DNA of 35,375 nucleotides, from positions 1 to 35,375 of the forward strand of contig JAFQPG010000009.1 of the NCBI GenBank assembly GCA_017411835.1, given 5' to 3'. Origin of the DNA: Ruminococcus sp. (GTDB taxonomy: Bacteria > Bacillota > Clostridia > Oscillospirales > Acutalibacteraceae). A program made the translations under genes and the position numbers. The notes under the pieces are model-generated. The model worked only from the letters and a program-made list of their open reading frames with translations. It did not search any database and was not told where the DNA came from. This document shows positions 30,708-35,375 of the stretch, one piece after another. Numbering within the stretch: the stretch's first letter is position 1; every line of letters begins with the position of its first letter.

Positions 30708-32801
30708 TTATGTGCGTGCACTATAAACGAAGTCCTCCTCAAGATCTAAGTCATATTTCTTAAGTAAAGCTCTTATGAAACAAATGCAATCATAAGCTGA
30801 ATATCCGGTGCTGATGTATATACCAGTACCTTTCTTTAGCTCGTGGTCACCCTTGACTTTTTCTATATCATAGGAGAAGGCAGGGATTGTCCATCCACCG
30901 AATGTTTCATTGATCTTTGCCATGTTTTTGATTATTGAGCTATCATAGTCATATAGTTTTGCGGCTACTGAACGTACCATTGCAGCAAAGCTATCTGTTG
31001 TTACTTTTTCTCCAAGAAGTTCGTAATAATTAACATATTTGTATGTAGCGTTTCTAGGGTCAGTTGCTTTATATTCTTTATATCGTGGATCGCTGAAATC
31101 AATGATCTCTGTAGCTTCTTTTATAGGGAATAGTTTAAGTATCACCTTGGTTAATCTAGAAGCTCTTTCTTTTATTGCTTTCTCATTCCATTCGCCTTTG
31201 TTAAGCACGTCGCTGTAAAGTACAGTGATATGTGTAGGTGTTTCTGGATTCTCCAGCAAATCTTTTTTTACATCAAAAGGCTTGTCTCCCAATTCAGAAT
31301 TGTAACCTGTGAGTGTTAGGTTACCAAGAGTATGGAGATATTTGTCGTGAATATGTTCCCAACTCTCACCGAGCATTGTTTGCCATACTTTTGAAAGGTT
31401 TTTATTCTGTGGCATAATGTGCTCGATGCTCAACGAGGTTGTATCGATTTTTTCTTTACCTTGGTTTTCTATAGCTATCAGGAGATATTTGCAAAGCGCA
31501 TGCTTTCTATAAAGATTTCGCTCTTGTAATGCAAGAGAAAACATTTCATCTGATGGGATAGCATCTTTTGAAGTTATCTGGGATAAGAATGAAATGATTG
31601 CATCGTAATAATGATTTTTATTTTCATTTCTATTAAAAACACGACTATAAAGGGTCTTGTATAAACCTCTTAGTGAGTTTGAACCTATTTCACATATTAG
31701 TCTGCGAATGCTGTAATTTAACAATAAATGGAGAACATCAGATAATTCTTGGTTCCCTATCACACCATTTTTATAATCATCAAAAACATTGAATAAGAAC
31801 AGATATACAGTTGATTGCTTTAGTTTGCGAAGTCCGTCAAGTGCGTTATTAATATCTTTACTTAAGCTTTCGTCACCATTGAGGAAGATGTGATATAAAG
31901 TAGCATAGTGAAGTAATTCTGATAACATAGCTTCATTAGTATAGTTGTTATTTTTAAAGAGTAGCTTAAAATTGTCATATGCCTCTTTTTCACGGGTGAA
32001 GCCATCAATTTTGAAATTTAAATAATCCAAGAAGAAATCAGATAGATGTTCATTACCTAGCATTTGTTCCATAACAAGCCAATAATTTTCGTAAAGCCTG
32101 TCCTGATCAACATCAGTCATAAGGACAAAGTTACGGATTTTGTCAGCAAGGTTAAGTGGTACGCCAGTAGAATTGATTCGCTCGAAAATTTCCTGTTCTT
32201 TTCCTTTTTCTTCGTCCTCGAGTTTTATTGTGGCGCAGGTGAGATGTTCAATGCCATCATATATTTTTTCTATGGTTAGACTCTCATCTTTTTCAAGAGC
32301 GTCTTTTGCCAAACGGCAGAATAAATCATAGTTTTTATAAATCCCGCTGGATTTATCCATTTTATTAACTTCGTTGCTCATTAAAAGCATTAACTGTTTA
32401 TTGTCGCTCTTGATTGGTTTAAGTTTTAGTTTGCTCGAATCATCGATATTATATTTTTTGAACTTATCTACATTAAACAGCACTGAAGCAAGTTCGTCTT
32501 TCTCTCCTTCAGTTTCTGAAACATCAATTAAAGCTTTGATTAGTATGTAAATTGTGGTTAATCTTTGTTGACCATCAATGATTACATAATAATCTATTTT
32601 GTTTTCTGTTTTTAGCAAAGAATATACTACAGAACCAGTAAAGTGATAACGATCAAGTTTGTGAGCTTGGAGAATATCTTCAAACAATTTTTCGCATTGT
32701 TCTGAAGACCATTCGTAATTACGCTGATAAACTGGAATAGAATACTGTCTTAAATTTTTATCAATAAAATCGTTTATGAAACTACCTTTATCAATTTTCA
32801 T
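30708..32801 (-). CDS. DUF262/DUF1524 protein (GmrSD-type restriction, single chain)
   Basis: A 697-residue protein of the family that includes GmrSD-type, modification-dependent restriction enzymes. The N-terminal DUF262 (ParB/Srx-like NTPase) has IPVYQRNYEWS at 22-32 and IIDGQQRLTTIY at 74-85. The C-terminal half has the DUF1524 HNH-type nuclease: LSIEHIMPQNK followed by LHTLGNLTLTGYN. A C-terminal extension of about 150 residues (ISTGYSAYDCICFIRALLKK) is extra. Such enzymes cut phage DNA carrying modified bases. GGAGTG precedes the ATG and a good minus-strand promoter lies 30 bp further. It sits beside a type I modification operon, as in a defence island. Confidence 0.88.
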   Translation of the reverse strand: MKIDKGSFINDFIDKNLRQYSIPVYQRNYEWSSEQCEKLFEDILQAHKLDRYHFTGSVVYSLLKTENKIDYYVIIDGQQRLTTIYILIKALIDVSETEGEKDELASVLFNVDKFKKYNIDDSSKLKLKPIKSDNKQLMLLMSNEVNKMDKSSGIYKNYDLFCRLAKDALEKDESLTIEKIYDGIEHLTCATIKLEDEEKGKEQEIFERINSTGVPLNLADKIRNFVLMTDVDQDRLYENYWLVMEQMLGNEHLSDFFLDYLNFKIDGFTREKEAYDNFKLLFKNNNYTNEAMLSELLHYATLYHIFLNGDESLSKDINNALDGLRKLKQSTVYLFLFNVFDDYKNGVIGNQELSDVLHLLLNYSIRRLICEIGSNSLRGLYKTLYSRVFNRNENKNHYYDAIISFLSQITSKDAIPSDEMFSLALQERNLYRKHALCKYLLIAIENQGKEKIDTTSLSIEHIMPQNKNLSKVWQTMLGESWEHIHDKYLHTLGNLTLTGYNSELGDKPFDVKKDLLENPETPTHITVLYSDVLNKGEWNEKAIKERASRLTKVILKLFPIKEATEIIDFSDPRYKEYKATDPRNATYKYVNYYELLGEKVTTDSFAAMVRSVAAKLYDYDSSIIKNMAKINETFGGWTIPAFSYDIEKVKGDHELKKGTGIYISTGYSAYDCICFIRALLKKYDLDLEEDFVYSART

Positions 32802-32831
32802 TGTGACGACACTCCTTTACTAGTAATAATT

Positions 32832-32860
32832 ATTATAGTACAAGCAATAACGCTTTTCAA
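32832..32860 (-). promoter_or_regulatory. Promoter of the DUF262/DUF1524 gene
   Basis: On the minus strand, TTGAAA (32860-32855), 17-bp spacer, TATAAT (32837-32832). Confidence 0.75.
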
Positions 32861-32911
32861 TGATAATTTGTGAAGTTGATGTGTATAAAGAAGTAGCGAT
32901 TGCAGTAGGGT

Positions 32912-32950
32912 TGAAATCTCAAAATTTGACCTGCGTTAAACAATGAATAG
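32912..32950 (+). repeat. Shared element copy 5, in the 338-bp spacer before the Xre-hsdM operon
   Basis: TTGAAATCTCAAAATT then TGACCTGCGTTAAACAATG and AATAG. Roughly 115 bp before the operon promoter. The rest of this spacer (32861-33060) is AT-rich with no gene that I can support. Confidence 0.6.
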
Positions 32951-33063
32951 AACGTTATTTGTTTTTAAATTAAACAGCATAAAAATCTATGTGTATATTG
33001 CACATTTGAAACGTTGAAAGAATGTTAAAAATGCTGAAATCTCAGTATTTCTGCTTAAAACAG

Positions 33064-33092
33064 TTGATGTTTGTATTGGGTAGGAGTATACT
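33064..33092 (+). promoter_or_regulatory. Promoter of the Xre-hsdM-hsdS operon
   Basis: TTGATG (33064-33069), 17-bp spacer, TATACT (33087-33092), about 45 bp before the first ATG. Confidence 0.6.
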
Positions 33093-33139
33093 GATACCAT
33101 AATCAAAATCTATAATTATAAGTGTTTTGAGGTGGAAAT

Positions 33140-33355
33140 ATGGCAGCTAGTTATAAGAGATTATTTAAGCTATTAATTGACCGCGATATGAAGAAAAAGG
33201 AACTCGCCGAAAAGGCAGGTATCAGCATTGCAACAATCACAAAAATGGGTAAAGATGGGGCGGTTGTGTCAAGCGATGTACTCGTTAAAATCTGCACAGC
33301 TTTAAATTGCACAATGGATGATATCGTTGAGATTATACCAGTAAACGAAGACTAA
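33140..33355 (+). CDS. Small Xre-family HTH regulator of the type I modification operon
   Basis: A 71-residue Cro/C1-type protein (FKLLIDRDMKKKELAEKAGI, SIATITKMGKDGAVVSSDVL, ICTALNCTMDDIVEI). GAGGTGG precedes the ATG. It lies 33 bp before hsdM, in the same direction, so it probably controls expression of the restriction-modification genes, as control (C-type) proteins do, to let methylation precede cutting. Confidence 0.88.
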   Translation: MAASYKRLFKLLIDRDMKKKELAEKAGISIATITKMGKDGAVVSSDVLVKICTALNCTMDDIVEIIPVNED

Positions 33356-33388
33356 GTTTAAGTAACCGTGATTATAGGAGAAATTGAC

Positions 33389-34891
33389 ATGGCAGAGAAG
33401 AATACAGCCAATATTGGCTTTGAAAAACAGATATGGGAAGCAGCGTGTGTGCTCAGAGGTAATTTAGACGCATCTGAGTACAAGTCAGTAGTGCTTGGTC
33501 TGATATTTTTAAAATACATTTCTGATTGTTTCGAGGAAAAGTATCAGGAACTTCTGGCAGAGGGTGAAGGTTTTGAAGAGGATGTGGATGAGTATATCTC
33601 CGAAGGCATCTTCTTTGTGCCGGAGAACGCTCGTTGGAGTGCCATTGCATCAAAGGCTCACACTGCAGAAATCGGCACTGTTATTGACGAAGCTATGAGA
33701 GCTATTGAAAAAGAAAACAAACGCCTAAAAGATATCCTTCCAAAAAACTTTGCACGTCCTGAGCTTGATAAACGTCGTCTTGGCGAGGTAGTAGATCTTT
33801 TCACAAACATAAAGATGGCTGACGGTGACTCAAGCCGAGATTTGCTTGGTAGAACATACGAGTACTGCCTCTCTAAATTCGCAGAACAAGAAGGTAAGTT
33901 GGCAGGAGAATTCTATACCCCAGCGTGTGTTGTACGCACTCTTGTAGAAGTGCTCCAGCCATACAACGGCAGGGTTTACGACCCTTGTTGCGGTTCAGGT
34001 GGTATGTTTGTACAAAGTGCAAAATTTATCGAAAACCACAGCGGTAATATCAACGACATTTCAGTATACGGTCAGGATTCTAACCCTAGCACCTGGAAGC
34101 TTGCACAGATGAACCTTGCTATCCGTGGTATTGACGCTGATCTTGGTACATATAACGCAGACACTTTCTTTAACGATTGCCACCCAACACTACGAGCTGA
34201 TTATATTATGGCTAATCCTCCGTTTAACCTTTCTAACTGGGGTGCGGACAAGCTGATGGACGATGTTAGATGGCAGTATGGTATGCCACCTGCAGGTAAT
34301 GCTAACTTTGCGTGGCTTCAGCATATGATTCACCACCTTGCACCTAATGGCAAAATCGGTATGGTGCTTGCTAACGGCTCGCTTTCTTCACAGAGTGGCG
34401 GTGAAGGTGAAATCAGAAAGAATATAGTAAATGCAGATTTGGTAGAGTGTATTGTTGCTATGCCGTCTCAGCTTTTCTATACCACAGGTATTCCTGTATC
34501 TCTCTGGTTCTTGTCTAAAAATAAAAAGCAAAAGGGTAAGACCTTGTTCATAGATGCTCGTAATATGGGTACCTTAGTTACTCGAAAACTACGTGAGCTC
34601 ACAGACGAAGATATAGCAAAAATTGCTGACACTTACAATGCTTACTGTGACGGTACATTAGAAGATGAAAAAGGCTTTTGTGCAGTAGTTACCACAGAAT
34701 ATATAGGAAAGCAAGATTATTTCCTCACCCCTGGTCGCTATGTCGGCATTCCTGAGCAAGAAGATGACGGTGAACCGTTTGATGAGAAAATGACTCGTCT
34801 CACAGGTGAACTCTCTGAACTCTTTAAAAAATCACACGAGCTGGAAACAGAAATCCGACAGAAGTTGGAGGCGATTGGGTATGGCGTCTAA
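33389..34891 (+). CDS. hsdM: Type I restriction-modification system, methyltransferase subunit HsdM
   Basis: A 500-residue N6-adenine methyltransferase subunit. The N-terminal helical domain (FEKQIWEAACVLRGNLDASE) contacts HsdS and DNA. The SAM site is VYDPCCGSGGMF (197-207), preceded by the conserved GEFYTPACVVRTLVE, and the catalytic motif IV is NPPF (276-279). Start at 33389: TAGGAG ends eight bases upstream; the GTG at 33368 precedes that site. It overlaps hsdS by 11 bases. HsdR is not in view and may lie right of the window. Confidence 0.95.
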   Translation: MAEKNTANIGFEKQIWEAACVLRGNLDASEYKSVVLGLIFLKYISDCFEEKYQELLAEGEGFEEDVDEYISEGIFFVPENARWSAIASKAHTAEIGTVIDEAMRAIEKENKRLKDILPKNFARPELDKRRLGEVVDLFTNIKMADGDSSRDLLGRTYEYCLSKFAEQEGKLAGEFYTPACVVRTLVEVLQPYNGRVYDPCCGSGGMFVQSAKFIENHSGNINDISVYGQDSNPSTWKLAQMNLAIRGIDADLGTYNADTFFNDCHPTLRADYIMANPPFNLSNWGADKLMDDVRWQYGMPPAGNANFAWLQHMIHHLAPNGKIGMVLANGSLSSQSGGEGEIRKNIVNADLVECIVAMPSQLFYTTGIPVSLWFLSKNKKQKGKTLFIDARNMGTLVTRKLRELTDEDIAKIADTYNAYCDGTLEDEKGFCAVVTTEYIGKQDYFLTPGRYVGIPEQEDDGEPFDEKMTRLTGELSELFKKSHELETEIRQKLEAIGYGV

Positions 34892-35375
34892 GCTGAGCGA
34901 TATTTGCGGTTATGCAAAAGGAAAAACTGCAGTTGCGGGACTGACTAATCAGACATATATTTCTACTGAAAATATGATTCCAAATAAGGGTGGTATAACA
35001 ACTGCAACAACTCTTCCCTCATCAGAGTATACACAGGCATATATAAAGGATGATGTGCTGGTATCCAATATCCGTCCGTATTTTAAGAAAATATGGAGCG
35101 CAGAATGCGATGGAGGTTGTTCCAACGATGTGTTAGTATTCCGCGCAGTTGAAGGTGTTGATCCAACATTTCTGTATTATGTTTTAGCAGATGATAATTT
35201 CTTCAACTACGCAATGGCAACATCTAAAGGAACAAAAATGCCGCGAGGCGACAAGAGCGCAATCATGGAATACGTTGTACCAGATTTTGACATTGAGACA
35301 CAGAGAAAAATAGGCACATTATTACGTGATATTGATCAAAAAATTATGGTTAATTGTAAAATAAACGATAATTTA
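34881..35375 (+). CDS. hsdS: Type I specificity subunit HsdS, cut by window end
   Basis: An open frame of 165 codons starting at the ATG inside the last codons of hsdM and still open at the right edge. It begins MASKLSDICGYAKGKTAVAG. One target-recognition domain is seen, with DDVLVSNIRPYFKKIW and SNDVLVFRAV, followed by TSKGTKMPRGDKSAIMEYVV and the conserved-region motif TQRKIGTLLRDIDQKI. These match HsdS, which sets the DNA sequence recognised by the complex. The second target domain would lie outside the window. Confidence 0.9.
   Translation, partial: MASKLSDICGYAKGKTAVAGLTNQTYISTENMIPNKGGITTATTLPSSEYTQAYIKDDVLVSNIRPYFKKIWSAECDGGCSNDVLVFRAVEGVDPTFLYYVLADDNFFNYAMATSKGTKMPRGDKSAIMEYVVPDFDIETQRKIGTLLRDIDQKIMVNCKINDNL

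Noticed and set aside
25868-32950. Integron-type attC sites between the accessory genes
   Set aside because: The repeated element is not palindromic, does not follow every gene, and no integron integrase is present.

Overview
The window reads as DNA of a low-to-moderate GC, Gram-positive, strictly anaerobic Clostridia-type bacterium (probably Oscillospirales/Ruminococcaceae-like; this is inferred from gene content). Pointers are a dimeric-type glycyl-tRNA synthetase, a PyrR regulator, a flavodiiron protein fused to rubredoxin, a FatA-type acyl-ACP thioesterase, strong GGAGG ribosome binding sites and an AgrC/AgrA-like GHKL kinase plus LytTR regulator. I recognise no species.

Region 1 (1 to about 9180) is the right-hand part of an integrative mobilizable element. 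It holds a small Xre regulator, a DUF6809-like protein, a CAP-domain lipoprotein, a sigma factor, a DUF6076-like protein, a RepA-like AAA ATPase, a candidate oriT, MobC, a MobA/VirD2-type relaxase with a second gene embedded in another frame, a small TnpW-like protein and a TndX/TnpX-type large serine recombinase. No type IV secretion genes are visible, so it would need a helper or genes left of the window. Its right end appears to cut the transcription terminator of the next chromosomal gene.

Region 2 (9.2 to 22.5 kb) looks like ordinary chromosome. It has a divergent MBOAT acyltransferase/SGNH-like pair (surface glycan acylation), glyS, pyrR, the flavodiiron-rubredoxin gene, a thioesterase-traX pair, and a run of small genes including two GNATs and an MmcQ/YjbR protein. 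It ends with a LytTR response regulator and GHKL kinase, followed by a TM2 protein and a small lipoprotein. Those last two genes carry the same box at exactly the same distance from their -10 hexamers, which suggests that the adjacent regulator controls them.

Region 3 (22.5 to 23.1 kb) is a repeat-rich spacer. It has two copies of an approximately 190-bp segment, each ending in the 3' part of a minus-strand tRNA-Pro(UGG). The right copy keeps everything from the anticodon loop to CCA but has lost the 5' half, as expected at the edge of an island integrated in a tRNA gene.

Region 4 (23.1 kb to the end) is accessory in character. It contains an unknown two-TM helical protein, an unknown small protein, a rhodanese lipoprotein followed by a PD-(D/E)XK-like nuclease, a MerR/TipAS regulator with a nitroreductase, a CstA transporter, a DUF262/DUF1524 (GmrSD-type) restriction protein, and an Xre-hsdM-hsdS type I modification operon cut by the window edge. 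Five spacers here share a recurring element of about 30-45 bp, in three cases placed just upstream of a good promoter.
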